This document shows positions 45,807-56,849 of a stretch of DNA of 64,000 bases, piece by piece. Positions within the stretch are counted from its first letter, which is position 1; each line of letters opens with the position of its first letter. The DNA comes from Janthinobacterium saanense (GTDB lineage: Bacteria; Pseudomonadota; Gammaproteobacteria; Burkholderiales; Burkholderiaceae_D), in assembly GCF_014200675.1 (NCBI RefSeq), contig NZ_JACHCI010000003.1:1-64000 (forward strand), in the 5' to 3' direction. A model generated the notes under the pieces. That model was not told the origin of the DNA, searched no databases, and worked only from the letters and a program-made list of their open reading frames with translations. The position numbers and the translations under genes are program-made.

Positions 45807-47086
45807 TGGCTGATCTCAGCATCGATTTTTGCGGCATCAAGGCGCCGAACCCCTTCTGGCTGGCGTCTGCACCGCCGACCGACAAGGCCTATAACGTGGT
45901 GCGCGCCTTCGAGGCGGGCTGGGGCGGCGTGGTATGGAAAACCCTGGGCGAAGACCCGGCCGCCGTGAATGTCTCCTCGCGCTATTCCGCCCTGTATGGC
46001 AAGAACCGCGAAGTGTTGGGCTTCAATAATATCGAACTCATTACCGACCGTTCTCTGGAAATCAATCTGCGCGAAATCACGCAGGTGAAAAAGGACTGGC
46101 CTGACCGCGCCATGATCGTCTCGCTGATGCTGCCCTGCGAAGAACACTACTGGGCCGACATTCTGCCGAAGGTCGAGGCGACGGGCGCCGATGGCATCGA
46201 ACTCAATTTCGGCTGCCCGCACGGCATGCCGGAGCGGGGCATGGGCGCCGCCGTGGGCCAGGTGCCCGAGTACGTGCAAATGGTCACCGCCTGGTGCAAG
46301 AAGTACAGCAAGCTGCCCGTGATCGTCAAGCTGACGCCCAACATCACCGACGTGCGCATGCCGGCCCGCGCCGCCTTGGCCGGGGGCGCCGATGCCGTTT
46401 CGCTGATCAACACCATCAACTCGATCACCTCGCTGGACCTGGACCGCATGGTGGCCTTGCCCATCGTGGGCGGCGCCAGCACGCATGGCGGATATTGCGG
46501 TGCTGCCGTGAAACCGATTGCGCTCAATATGGTGGCCGAAATCGCCCGCGATCCGCAGACGCATGGCTTGCCCATTTCCGGCATCGGCGGCATCGGCAAC
46601 TGGCGCGACGCGGCCGAATTCATCGCCCTGGGCGCCGGCTGCGTGCAAGTCTGCACGGCCGCCATGCTGCATGGATTCCGCATCGTCGAAGAGATGAAGG
46701 ATGGCTTGTCGCGCTGGATGGATGAAAAGGGTTATGAGCGCATCAGCGACTTTTCCGGCAAGGCTGTGGCCAACACGACCGACTGGAAATACCTGGACAT
46801 GAATTACCAGGTGATCGCGCAGATCAACCAGGACGACTGCATCAAATGCGGCAAATGCTACGTGGCGTGCGAAGACACTTCGCACCAGGCCATCGCGCAG
46901 TTGATCGATGCTGCCGGCACGCGCAGCTATGAAGTCATCAAGGATGAATGCGTGGGCTGCAATCTGTGCGAAATCACCTGTCCGGTGCAGGGCTGCATCA
47001 CGATGGTGCCACAGACCACGGGCAAGCCGTACATGAACTGGACGCAGGACCCGAGGAATCCAAGGGCAGTGGCGGAGACGGCATAG
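45806..47086 (+). CDS. preA: NAD-dependent dihydropyrimidine dehydrogenase subunit PreA
   Basis: A 426-residue catalytic subunit reducing uracil and thymine to dihydro forms. An FMN TIM barrel (FCGIKAPNPFWLASAPPTDK, ELNFGCPHGMPERGMG, ISGIGGIGNWRDAAEFI) is followed by two 4Fe-4S motifs, CIKCGKCYVAC and CVGCNLCEITCPVQGC. Translationally coupled to preT. A 139-base gap with a dyad and a hairpin separates it from the transporter gene. Confidence 0.96.
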   Translation: MADLSIDFCGIKAPNPFWLASAPPTDKAYNVVRAFEAGWGGVVWKTLGEDPAAVNVSSRYSALYGKNREVLGFNNIELITDRSLEINLREITQVKKDWPDRAMIVSLMLPCEEHYWADILPKVEATGADGIELNFGCPHGMPERGMGAAVGQVPEYVQMVTAWCKKYSKLPVIVKLTPNITDVRMPARAALAGGADAVSLINTINSITSLDLDRMVALPIVGGASTHGGYCGAAVKPIALNMVAEIARDPQTHGLPISGIGGIGNWRDAAEFIALGAGCVQVCTAAMLHGFRIVEEMKDGLSRWMDEKGYERISDFSGKAVANTTDWKYLDMNYQVIAQINQDDCIKCGKCYVACEDTSHQAIAQLIDAAGTRSYEVIKDECVGCNLCEITCPVQGCITMVPQTTGKPYMNWTQDPRNPRAVAETA

Positions 47087-47104
47087 GGCACGGTTATTGC
47101 GTGC

Positions 47105-47201
47105 GTTTATTTTTATAAACAGCGGCCCGACTTTGCAGTAAGCTAGATCGATTAGCCGAGCCGTTTCCACTGCCGTATCCCTTGCGCCTTCGTGGCGCAA
47201 G
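47105..47201 (+). promoter_or_regulatory. Palindrome and leader hairpin before the NCS1 transporter gene
   Basis: GTTTAT-TTTT-ATAAAC (47105-47120) is a perfect palindrome just after preA. CTTGCGCC (47181-47188) pairs with GGCGCAAG (47194-47201) around TTCGT, ending about 25 bases before the GTG start. The first may be an operator or weak terminator; the second may influence translation of the transporter gene. Confidence 0.4.
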
Positions 47202-47225
47202 CGGTCTAACCGATGGAGCAACCCT

Positions 47226-48710
47226 GTGAACCACGACTACTCTGGCAACACGCAGCTGTGGAATGAAGACCTGGCCCCCACCACTGCCGCGCAGCGCACC
47301 TGGCGCTGGTATCACTTCGCTGCGCTGTGGGTCGGCATGGTGATGTGCATCCCTGCCTACACCTTGTCGGCCAGCCTGATCGACAGCGGCATGTCCGGTT
47401 ACCAGGCGGTGCTCACGGTCTTCCTCGCCAACGCCATCGTGCTGCTGCCCATGCTGCTGATCGGCCACGCAGGCACAAAGTACGGCATCCCGTATGCGGT
47501 GCTGGCGCGCTCCTCCTTCGGCACTACCGGCGCCCGCTTGCCTGCCCTGATGCGCGCCATCGTTGCCTGCGGCTGGTATGGCATCCAGACCTGGTTCGGC
47601 GGCCAGATGATCTATACCTTGATGGGCGTGCTGGCCGGCCATGAACTGGGTGGCGACAAGATCGCTGGCCTGGGTATCAATGGCAGCCAGTTGTTATGTT
47701 TTCTCGCTTTCTGGGCCATCCAGTTCTATTACATCCTGCATGGCATGGAAGCGATACGCAAGCTCGAAACCTATACCGCGCCGCTGAAAATCCTGATCTG
47801 CCTGGTGCTGCTGTACTGGGTGCATACGCGGGCAGGCGGCGTGAATGCGCTGCTGGACCAGCCATCGCAATTTATCCCCGGCGGTAAAAAGGCGGGCCAG
47901 TTCTGGAGCGTCTTCTGGCCATCGTTGACCGCCATGGTGGGCTTCTGGGCCACCCTGGCGCTGAACATCCCCGACTTTACGCGCTTCGCCAGGACGCAGC
48001 GCGACCAGGTGATCGGCCAGTCTATCGGCTTGCCGGTGCCCATGGGCTTGCTGGCCATGTTGGCCGTGATCGTCACGGCAGGCTCGGTGGTCATGTTCGG
48101 CAAGGCCATCTGGGACCCGGTCGACCTGGCCAGCCGCATGACGGGCGCCGCCGTGCTGATCGCGCTGATCATCCTGCTGATCGATACCGTCAGCGTCAAC
48201 CTGGCAGCCAATCTGGTGGGGCCGGCCTATGATTTTTCTTCACTGGCGCCCAAGCAGATTTCATACAAGATGGGCGGCTATATCACCGCCTCGATCGCCA
48301 TCGTCATGATGCCGTGGAAGGTGCTCGAATCGACGCAGGGTTATATCTTCACCTGGCTGATTGGCTATTCGGCCCTGCTGGGTCCTATCGCCGGCATCCT
48401 GATCGTCGACTACTACTTTATCCGCAAGACGCGCCTCGACGTGGCGCAGCTGTACCGCGACGATGGCCTGTACTCGTATGGCAATGGCTGGAATATGGCA
48501 GCCATTGCTGCCTTCGTGATCGCCGTGCTGCCGAATATTCCGGGCTTTTTGAACGCCGCTTTTCCAGCTTCCTTCCCCGATGTGGCGCAAGGATTCAAGA
48601 CGCTCTACACCTACGCCTGGTTCGTGGGCGTGGCCATCGCCGCAGTTATCTACGGGTTCATGATGAAGGGCAAGGCAGCGGTGCATGTGCCGCAGGCGCC
48701 GCTCGCCTGA
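47226..48710 (+). CDS. NCS1-family nucleobase:cation symporter
   Basis: A 494-residue inner-membrane transporter with about 12 hydrophobic segments. It belongs to the NCS1 family (uracil, allantoin, hydantoin, cytosine permeases): NEDLAPTTAAQRTWRWYHF at the start, GYQAVLTVFLANAIVLLPML, SSFGTTGARLPALMRAIVAC, ALNIPDFTRFARTQRDQVIG. In this context uracil, thymine or dihydropyrimidine uptake is likely. The GTG start has GGAG 8 bases upstream. 24 bases before the dihydropyrimidinase gene. Confidence 0.92.
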   Translation: MNHDYSGNTQLWNEDLAPTTAAQRTWRWYHFAALWVGMVMCIPAYTLSASLIDSGMSGYQAVLTVFLANAIVLLPMLLIGHAGTKYGIPYAVLARSSFGTTGARLPALMRAIVACGWYGIQTWFGGQMIYTLMGVLAGHELGGDKIAGLGINGSQLLCFLAFWAIQFYYILHGMEAIRKLETYTAPLKILICLVLLYWVHTRAGGVNALLDQPSQFIPGGKKAGQFWSVFWPSLTAMVGFWATLALNIPDFTRFARTQRDQVIGQSIGLPVPMGLLAMLAVIVTAGSVVMFGKAIWDPVDLASRMTGAAVLIALIILLIDTVSVNLAANLVGPAYDFSSLAPKQISYKMGGYITASIAIVMMPWKVLESTQGYIFTWLIGYSALLGPIAGILIVDYYFIRKTRLDVAQLYRDDGLYSYGNGWNMAAIAAFVIAVLPNIPGFLNAAFPASFPDVAQGFKTLYTYAWFVGVAIAAVIYGFMMKGKAAVHVPQAPLA

Positions 48711-50126
<1,416 letters not shown>

Positions 50127-50137
50127 AGGAGATTGTC

Positions 50138-51373
50138 ATGAGTGAATTACGCATCAACGGTGAACGGCTGTGGACAGCCCTGATGGAACTGGCGCAGATA
50201 GGCGCCACGCCCAAGGGCGGCGTCAAGCGCCTGGCCCTGACAGACCTCGACAAGCAAGGCCGCGACCTGGTAGTGGGCTGGGGGCGTGCGGCGGGCATGA
50301 GCATCACCATCGACCAGATCGGTAATGTCTTCATGCGCCGCGATGGTGTCGACAACAGCTTGCCGCCCGTGATGACGGGCAGCCATATCGATACGCAACC
50401 CACGGGCGGCAAGTTCGATGGCAATTACGGCGTGCTGGCGGGCCTGGAAGTGGTGCGTACCCTGAACGATTTGAAAATCAAGACGCAGGCGCCGATCGAG
50501 GTGGCGTTCTGGACCAACGAGGAAGGTTCGCGTTTCGTGCCCGTGATGATGGGCTCGGGCGTCTTCTGCGGCGCCTTTTCGCTGGAAACGGCGTATGCGG
50601 CAAAAGATACGGAAGGCAAGACGGTAGGCGAAGAACTGGCGCGCATCGGCTACAAGGGGGATCAAGTACCGGGCGACCATCCGATAGGCGCCTACTTTGA
50701 AACGCATATCGAACAGGGCCCGGTGCTGGAAGACGCGGATAAAGTCATCGGCGTGGTGCCGGCCGTGATGGGCTTGTCGTGGTATGACTGCGTGGTGACG
50801 GGCATGGAGGCGCATGCCGGTCCCACACCGATGGGACTGCGCAAAGATGCGCTGCAGGTAGCGACCACCATCATGCAGGAAGTCGTCGCGATTGCCAACC
50901 GCTATCCGCCGTATGGCCGCGGCACGGTGGGCATGGTGCAGCTGTTCCCGAACAGCCGCAACGTGATTCCGGGCGAAGTCAAATTCAGCATCGACCTGCG
51001 CAACGTGAACGATGAACTGCTCAACACCATGCATGGCGAAATCACGGCCTTCATCGATGCCACGCGCGACAGGACGGGCCTGGGCATTACACTGGAACGC
51101 GTCTCTTATTATCCGCCTTGTCCCTTCCACCCCGACTGCGTGGGCGCGGTGCGCAACGCCACAGCCAAGTTGGGTTACTCGGTGATGGACGTGGTTTCCG
51201 GCGCTGGCCACGACGCCATCTATGCCGCCAGGCTGGCGCCGGCCGGCATGATCTTCGTGCCCTGTAAGGATGGCATCAGCCACAATGAAATCGAGGATGC
51301 AAAATCAGAGCATCTGGAAGCGGGGTGTAACGTCCTGCTCCACGCCATGCTGGAGCGCGCCGTCGCGGTATAA
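50138..51373 (+). CDS. Zn-dependent N-carbamoyl-beta-alanine hydrolase (M20 family)
   Basis: A 411-residue M20-type amidase (hydantoinase/carbamoylase family). Metal and active-site blocks: GSHIDTQPTGGKFDGNYG, FWTNEEGSRFVPVMMGS, ETHIEQGPVLE, AGHDAIYAAR and CKDGISHNEIED. It should release beta-alanine, CO2 and ammonia from N-carbamoyl-beta-alanine, closing the path between HydA and the aminotransferase. Convergent with the DUF445 gene, 3 bases away. Confidence 0.92.
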   Translation: MSELRINGERLWTALMELAQIGATPKGGVKRLALTDLDKQGRDLVVGWGRAAGMSITIDQIGNVFMRRDGVDNSLPPVMTGSHIDTQPTGGKFDGNYGVLAGLEVVRTLNDLKIKTQAPIEVAFWTNEEGSRFVPVMMGSGVFCGAFSLETAYAAKDTEGKTVGEELARIGYKGDQVPGDHPIGAYFETHIEQGPVLEDADKVIGVVPAVMGLSWYDCVVTGMEAHAGPTPMGLRKDALQVATTIMQEVVAIANRYPPYGRGTVGMVQLFPNSRNVIPGEVKFSIDLRNVNDELLNTMHGEITAFIDATRDRTGLGITLERVSYYPPCPFHPDCVGAVRNATAKLGYSVMDVVSGAGHDAIYAARLAPAGMIFVPCKDGISHNEIEDAKSEHLEAGCNVLLHAMLERAVAV

Positions 51374-51376
51374 CTG

Positions 51377-52660
51377 CTAAAGGGTGCGCAGCAGCGCGAT
51401 CAGCTGGGTGCAGGCAAACAGCAGCAGGCCGATCAGGCCACCCACGATGGTGCCGTTGATGCGGATGTATTGCAGGTCTTTGCCGATCTGCAGTTCGATC
51501 TGGCGCGACATGTCTTGCGGGTCCCAGTTCTTGACGGTGTCGCCGATATGGCGCGTCAGGAACAGGGCGAAGTCGGGCGCCATGTTGCGTGCTGCATCCT
51601 GCATGCGCTCATTGAGCGAGTCGCGCAGTTGCGGGTTCTGCGCCAGTTCCTTGCCCAGCCAGCCGCCCATCGCGGCCACCTTGGCATGCAGCACCGAGTC
51701 GCTGGCCGCCAGGTCCTGTTTCAGCCAGCTGCGCAGCTGTTCCCACAGGCCGTTCACATAGGAATTGAGCACGACATCGTTCCTGATGTGCTCGCGCAGC
51801 GCTTCGCCCTTGGCGAGAAACACCGGGTCGGTCTTCAGGCGTGCGATCAGCTTGTGCACCGATGCGTCTATCTTGTGCCGCAACTGGTGCTCGGGGTCTT
51901 GCGCGATGCGCCGCATGCTACTGTCGAGGGCACTGGCGATCAGCTCCGCACCGTGTTCACCCAGCCATGAAGTCGGCAATACTTTTTCCTTGCGCGGGTG
52001 TTCCGTCTTGAGCCAGTGGACGATGCTGTCGGCGATCAGCTCGCGGCTATCCGGTTCGCGCAGCACGGCCACCAGCTTGGCTATCGCGTCGTCCAGCAAC
52101 TCCTGGTGGCGGCCATTGGCTGTCAGCGTTTCCAGGATTGCGCCAGTCGACTGCGACAGGTCCACCTTCGACAGCGCAGCGTCGAAAGCCTTCTTGATGA
52201 AGGGGCGGATGCGTTCGTCGTCCGTCATGTCCAGCGCGGTCGACAGCATCTTCACCAGGTAGCCGCCCAGCAGGCTGGCGTTGGCCGGCGCCGCCAGCCA
52301 TTCCCCTATCATTTTGGCGGGATCGTATTTGGCGATCAGCGCCACCAGCGAGTCTGTGTCGAGGAACTTATCCTTGACGAAGCCGGCCAGGTTGACGGCG
52401 ATCCTGTCCTTTTCCCTGGGGATGATATTGGTATGGCGTGAAATAAAGGGGATCGGGATGGTGCGGAACAGGGCGGTCACGGCAAACCAGTCGGCCAGCG
52501 CGCCCACCATGGCGGCTTCGGAAACGGCTTTCAAGCCATCAGTCCACAGGCTGCGCGGCAAAAAGGCCGTGATGATGAAGATGGCGCCGGCCGCCAGCAA
52601 AAAAAACAGCGCCAGGCGCTTGCTGCGGCGCAGTTCGGCGGCCTTGTCTTCGTTCGCCAT
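51377..52660 (-). CDS. DUF445 family membrane protein (YjiN-like)
   Basis: A 427-residue protein with a hydrophobic N-terminal segment (LALFFLLAAGAIFIITAFLP), the DUF445 signature KAVSEAAMVGALADWFAVTA and FRTIPIPFISRHTNIIP, a long helical middle and a C-terminal membrane segment (INGTIVGGLIGLLLFACTQ). The function of the family is not established. It begins one base after the stop of the uraD fusion gene, so co-translation is likely, but a link to purines is unproven. Confidence 0.88.
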   Translation of the reverse strand: MANEDKAAELRRSKRLALFFLLAAGAIFIITAFLPRSLWTDGLKAVSEAAMVGALADWFAVTALFRTIPIPFISRHTNIIPREKDRIAVNLAGFVKDKFLDTDSLVALIAKYDPAKMIGEWLAAPANASLLGGYLVKMLSTALDMTDDERIRPFIKKAFDAALSKVDLSQSTGAILETLTANGRHQELLDDAIAKLVAVLREPDSRELIADSIVHWLKTEHPRKEKVLPTSWLGEHGAELIASALDSSMRRIAQDPEHQLRHKIDASVHKLIARLKTDPVFLAKGEALREHIRNDVVLNSYVNGLWEQLRSWLKQDLAASDSVLHAKVAAMGGWLGKELAQNPQLRDSLNERMQDAARNMAPDFALFLTRHIGDTVKNWDPQDMSRQIELQIGKDLQYIRINGTIVGGLIGLLLFACTQLIALLRTL

Positions 52661-52661
52661 G

Positions 52662-54419
52662 CTAGCTGGCCCTGGGCTGGAACTGGCGCAAAAAGCCCAG
52701 CAGCGCATGGGCCGCGATATCGGCGTCGTCGGCGGTCATGGTTTCCAGCGGATTGTGGCTGATGCCGCCATTGCCGCAGCGGGTAAACAGCATGGCCACA
52801 TCGGTGATGGCTGCCATGGCCATGGCGTCGTGGCCGGCGCCTGACAGCAAGCGATAGGGTTCCAGGCCCACCGATTCGACTGCCTCGGCCAGTTGCGCCA
52901 TCAGCCACGGTGCGCACGGTGCGGCACTGGCCGACAGCAGCAGCTCAAGCTCCACATCGATCTGGCGCCGCGCGCAAATGGCAGCCACGCCCTCGAGAAT
53001 ATCGTCCACGGCAGCCTGGCGCACCGTGTCGCTGGCCGCGCGTATATCGAGCGACAACTGGCAGGCGCCGGCGATCACGTTGACGGAGCCGTTGGGCACA
53101 TGCAGCTGGCCCACCGTGCCCACCAGCGCCTCGCCCTGGCTGCAGCGCTGTTCCACCAGCAGAATGATTTCGGCGGCTGCACTGGCCGCGTCGCGGCGCA
53201 TGCCCATCGGCGTGGTGCCTGCATGGCTGGCCAGGCCGCCCAGCTTGAGCAGGTAGCGTGAACTGCCGGCGATGGCCGTGACGACGCCCAGCGGATGATC
53301 GCGTTCCAGCAGTACGGGGCCTTGCTCGATATGCACTTCCACATAGCCGAGCAAGCTGGCGGGATCGCGCGCGATGGCGGCGATGGCGGTCGCGTCGTGG
53401 CCGGCGGCGGTTAGCGCGTCGCGCATGCTCACACCCTCGGCGTCACGCTGCTCCAGCAGCGACAGGTCGAACTTGCCCGTGACGGCCGTGCTGCCCAAAA
53501 AAGTGCTCTTGAAGCGCACGCCTTCTTCTTCGGCAAACGCCACGACCTCGAAATGAAACGGCAGTTTTTCGCCGCGCTGGTGCAGATGGCGCACCACGGT
53601 CACCGGCAGCAAAATGCCCAGGCGGCCATCGTATTTTCCGCCATTGCGCACCGTGTCGTAATGCGATCCTGTCATCAGGGTCTTCGCACCCGGCTCGTCC
53701 GACAGATAGCGCCCCACCACATTGCCCACCGCGTCGATATGCACCTGCATGCCCGCTACGCGCATCCACTCGGCCAGTTGATCGGCCGTTTGGCGGTGGG
53801 CTGGCGTCATGTAGGCGCAGGTCAGGTTGTAAGCGCTGTCGCTCCAGCCGGCCAGGGTTTCCGCCTGCTGCATGATGGCGGGGCCGAAAACCAGGCGCAC
53901 ATCGAACAGGTCGTTCAGGCGCAGTTCGGCGATGCGCTTGATCTGCCGCAGCGACTCGGCCAGTTCGTCGTCGCGGCGGTTTTTCAGGCGCCGTGCAAAG
54001 GTGGCGATAATGTCCTGGCGCGTCAGGCCGGCGCCGGTCGGGCCTTTTACTGCCAGGATAAAGGGGAAGCCGAATTTCGCGTTGTAGTCGCTATTGAGCC
54101 GCTGCAGGGTGGAAAATTCCTCTGGACTGCACAGGTTCAATCCGGATTTGGCTTGCTCGCGCGTCGATTCCGCCGTCAACTGGCCGGCGATGGCGGCTTT
54201 GCCGGCCAGTTCAGGGTGGGCGCGTATCAGGCCCAGTTGTTCGGCCGGCGATGCTTGCGCCAGCACGTGCTGCAAGGCTCGCTTGAGGGCGGTAATGCTG
54301 TCGAAGGGCCGTGCTGCCGCCGTGCGCTGGGCGATCCAGGGCGAGTGTTCATAGATGCCGTGCAGCAGATCGACGAAGCCGACGTCGCTGCTGCTGTTCA
54401 AGTCTGAAAGTGTGGTCAT
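52662..54419 (-). CDS. Fused OHCU decarboxylase (UraD) and allantoate amidohydrolase
   Basis: A 585-residue two-enzyme fusion. Residues about 10-168 are UraD, with the catalytic His68 in LIRAHPEL and Glu84 in AESTREQ and the block KFGFPFILAVKG; it turns OHCU into allantoin. Residues about 175-585 are an M20 amidohydrolase like allantoate amidohydrolase: TGSHYDTVRNGGKYDGRLG, FAEEEGVRFKSTFLGS, HIEQGPVLL, AGHDAMAMA and CGNGGISHNPLET. It thus brackets the PuuE step: UraD makes allantoin, PuuE makes allantoate, the second half degrades it. ATG 54419 has GGAG 7 bases upstream. Confidence 0.93.
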   Translation of the reverse strand: MTTLSDLNSSSDVGFVDLLHGIYEHSPWIAQRTAAARPFDSITALKRALQHVLAQASPAEQLGLIRAHPELAGKAAIAGQLTAESTREQAKSGLNLCSPEEFSTLQRLNSDYNAKFGFPFILAVKGPTGAGLTRQDIIATFARRLKNRRDDELAESLRQIKRIAELRLNDLFDVRLVFGPAIMQQAETLAGWSDSAYNLTCAYMTPAHRQTADQLAEWMRVAGMQVHIDAVGNVVGRYLSDEPGAKTLMTGSHYDTVRNGGKYDGRLGILLPVTVVRHLHQRGEKLPFHFEVVAFAEEEGVRFKSTFLGSTAVTGKFDLSLLEQRDAEGVSMRDALTAAGHDATAIAAIARDPASLLGYVEVHIEQGPVLLERDHPLGVVTAIAGSSRYLLKLGGLASHAGTTPMGMRRDAASAAAEIILLVEQRCSQGEALVGTVGQLHVPNGSVNVIAGACQLSLDIRAASDTVRQAAVDDILEGVAAICARRQIDVELELLLSASAAPCAPWLMAQLAEAVESVGLEPYRLLSGAGHDAMAMAAITDVAMLFTRCGNGGISHNPLETMTADDADIAAHALLGFLRQFQPRAS

Positions 54420-54508
54420 GCTAGTCTCCATCGTGCTTATCCCCATCATGCAAGCAGTGATGATAGCCTCCCAGCCATGCTTGCATTATATGCGGACGCG
54501 CATAAGGC

Positions 54509-55447
54509 CTATCGCTGCACCAGTGCCCTGGCGGCCGCAGTAACCTGGTCGCGCAGCCACTTGTGCTCGGGCGCCTGGTGCACGCGCTGGTGCCACAGCT
54601 GGTAAAAGCGCATCGGCGGAAATTTCAGCGGCACCGTATAGCTTTTCAGCGCCAGGCTCTTTTCATAAAAGCGCATGAACTGGCGGCCCGTCGTCAGCAC
54701 CAGGTCGGTTTGCGTCAGCATATAGGGGATCAAGCCAAAATAGGCCGATTCCACCACCACGTTGCGCTGCAGGTTTTGCCGTTCCAGGAAGGAGTCGATC
54801 ACGCCGTGGTAGCCGGGCATCATGGGCGAGGGCGCCACGTGGGGCAGGCTCAGATAATCGTCCAAGGTCATGGCGTCGCTGGCCGTGCGCCGCGCGTAGG
54901 CCGTTTCCGCATGCATGGCACAGATGATGGGGTCTTCGAACAGTTTCGAGATATGTAAATGGGCCGGCGGCTCATCCCAGTTGGCGATCACCAGGTCCAG
55001 GCCACCGTCCGACAATTGGCGGATATGGTCGATGCCCGGCCCCAGGCTATGCAGCACCACGCGGCTTTTCGGCGAACCGCGCCGCAGCAGCGCCACCACG
55101 TTGGGCAGGAACTGGCTATCGAGATAGTCGGGCGCGGCGATATGAAAAGTGCGCGCTTCATCCTGCGCCACGAATGGCGTCTTCTTGATGAACAGGCTTT
55201 CCGTCTGGTCGAGGATGCGCTTGGCCGGATTGAGCAGGCTTTCGCCATGCTGGGTGGGCACCATGCCGCGCGCGCCGCGCACCAGCAGCGGGTCGCCCGT
55301 CAGTTCGCGCAGCTTGCGCAGCGAAGCCGAAATCGAGGGCTGCGGCTGATTCAGCTTGAGCGCCACGCGCGACACGTTTTTTTCTACCAGCAGCAGATAC
55401 AGGATGCGGATCAGGTGCAGGTCTAGGTGTTGCGGCAGGCTGGACAT
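54509..55447 (-). CDS. LysR-family regulator next to puuD
   Basis: A 312-residue LysR protein of the NodD/SyrM-like branch: LHLIRILYLLLVEKNVSRVA, LNQPQPSISASLRKLREL, then an effector domain with RTFHIAAPDYLDSQFLP. Divergent from puuD with about 160 bases between, which include GTATAT (55475-55480) mirrored by ATATAC (55498-55503). Probable purine (urate/allantoin) regulator by context. ATG 55447 is chosen from family length; the ribosome site is weak. Confidence 0.88.
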   Translation of the reverse strand: MSSLPQHLDLHLIRILYLLLVEKNVSRVALKLNQPQPSISASLRKLRELTGDPLLVRGARGMVPTQHGESLLNPAKRILDQTESLFIKKTPFVAQDEARTFHIAAPDYLDSQFLPNVVALLRRGSPKSRVVLHSLGPGIDHIRQLSDGGLDLVIANWDEPPAHLHISKLFEDPIICAMHAETAYARRTASDAMTLDDYLSLPHVAPSPMMPGYHGVIDSFLERQNLQRNVVVESAYFGLIPYMLTQTDLVLTTGRQFMRFYEKSLALKSYTVPLKFPPMRFYQLWHQRVHQAPEHKWLRDQVTAAARALVQR

Positions 55448-55606
55448 GTGGCGGCGGCTAGGTTGTACTTGGTGGTATATGGATACGGATATGTCAAATA
55501 TACGGCATTTTTCATGTGATGGGCCGTGAATCGGTTTATCTTGTGGACACTGGCGCAACAGTGTTGATAGTGCGCCCACCGGTCACCGCCTCATGCAAGG
55601 AAATGT

Positions 55607-56839
55607 ATGGAAGTCTTCACGTATCTGATTCCCTATGGCCTGGAGTGGCTGAACCTGATTGTGCGCTGGCTGCACGTCATTACCGGCATCGCCTGGATAG
55701 GCGCCTCGTTTTATTTTGTCTGGCTCGATAACTCGATCCGTCCGCCGGCGCCCGGTTCCGACCTGGCGAAAAAGGGCGTGTCGGGCGAGCTGTGGGCCGT
55801 GCATGGCGGCGGCTTTTATAATCCGCAAAAATATCTGGTGGCGCCAGCCGAGCTGCCCAAGGAACTGCACTGGTTCAAATGGGAAGCCTACACCACCTGG
55901 CTGTCCGGCATCGCGCTGCTGACCATCGCGTATTACTTCAATGCGCAAGCCATGATGATAGACAAATCCGTGGCCGACATCAGCAGCGGCCAGGCCATCG
56001 CCATCGGCATCGCCACCCTGGTCATTGGCTGGATTGTGTACGACCTGCTGTGCCGCTCGCCGCTGGCAAAGCATGAACTGTGGTTCGGGGTGACGGTGTT
56101 TGCGCTGATCGTCGCCGCAGCCTATGTGCTGACGCATTTGCTGAGCGGGCGCGCCGCCTACATCCATGTCGGCGCCATGATAGGCACCATCATGGTGGCC
56201 AATGTGCTGATGCTGATCATTCCCGGCCAGCGCAAGATGGTCGAAGCCATGGCGGCCGGTAAACTGCCCGACCCGCGCCATGGCCAGAAGGCCAAGCAGC
56301 GCAGCGTGCATAACAATTATTTCACCTTGCCGGTGCTGTTCATCATGATCAGCAACCACTACGCGATGACCTACCGGAACGACCATGCCTGGCTGGTGCT
56401 GGCCATGATCATGGCGGCCGGCGTGTTCATCCGCCACTTCTTCAACCTGCGCCACAAGGGGCGTGTTGAGTGGCGCTACCCCGTCATCGGCGTGGCGTTG
56501 CTGATAGCCGTGGCGGTGGCGATTGCGCCGAAAGCGCCGGCGCCGGTGGCGGCAGCGCCGGTGTCCGATGCTGCCGCGCAGTTTGTGTCAGCCCAGGCCA
56601 TCATCATGCAGCGCTGCGCCACCTGCCACTCGGCGCACCCGACGCAGCCCGGTTTTGCGACGGCGCCGTCCGGTATCATGCTCGACAGCGAACCCTTGAT
56701 ACGCCAGCACGCGGCGCAAATCTACAAGCAGGCGATTGAACTGAAGGCCATGCCGATCGGGAATCTGACGAATATGACGGAAGCCGAACGCACGCAGCTG
56801 GGCGCCTGGCTGCAACAGACACTGCAGGGAGCAAAATGA
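55607..56839 (+). CDS. puuD: Urate hydroxylase PuuD with C-terminal cytochrome c
   Basis: A 410-residue membrane-bound urate oxidase of the PuuD type, which replaces soluble uricase. About eight transmembrane segments: the first is WLNLIVRWLHVITGIAWIGA, then the LDNSIRPP block and WAVHGGGFYNPQKYLVAP. A C-terminal cytochrome c domain carries CATCHSAHP near residue 345, so electrons leave through the respiratory chain and no H2O2 forms. Its product is the substrate of UraH at 463-816. Good AAGGAA site. The M20 gene follows after 10 bases. Confidence 0.95.
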   Translation: MEVFTYLIPYGLEWLNLIVRWLHVITGIAWIGASFYFVWLDNSIRPPAPGSDLAKKGVSGELWAVHGGGFYNPQKYLVAPAELPKELHWFKWEAYTTWLSGIALLTIAYYFNAQAMMIDKSVADISSGQAIAIGIATLVIGWIVYDLLCRSPLAKHELWFGVTVFALIVAAAYVLTHLLSGRAAYIHVGAMIGTIMVANVLMLIIPGQRKMVEAMAAGKLPDPRHGQKAKQRSVHNNYFTLPVLFIMISNHYAMTYRNDHAWLVLAMIMAAGVFIRHFFNLRHKGRVEWRYPVIGVALLIAVAVAIAPKAPAPVAAAPVSDAAAQFVSAQAIIMQRCATCHSAHPTQPGFATAPSGIMLDSEPLIRQHAAQIYKQAIELKAMPIGNLTNMTEAERTQLGAWLQQTLQGAK

Positions 56840-56849
56840 AAGGGACACA

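Noticed and set aside
51377..52660. A purine-related function for the DUF445 protein because it follows the uraD fusion gene
   Set aside because: Adjacency alone is weak evidence, since the family is widespread in many other contexts.
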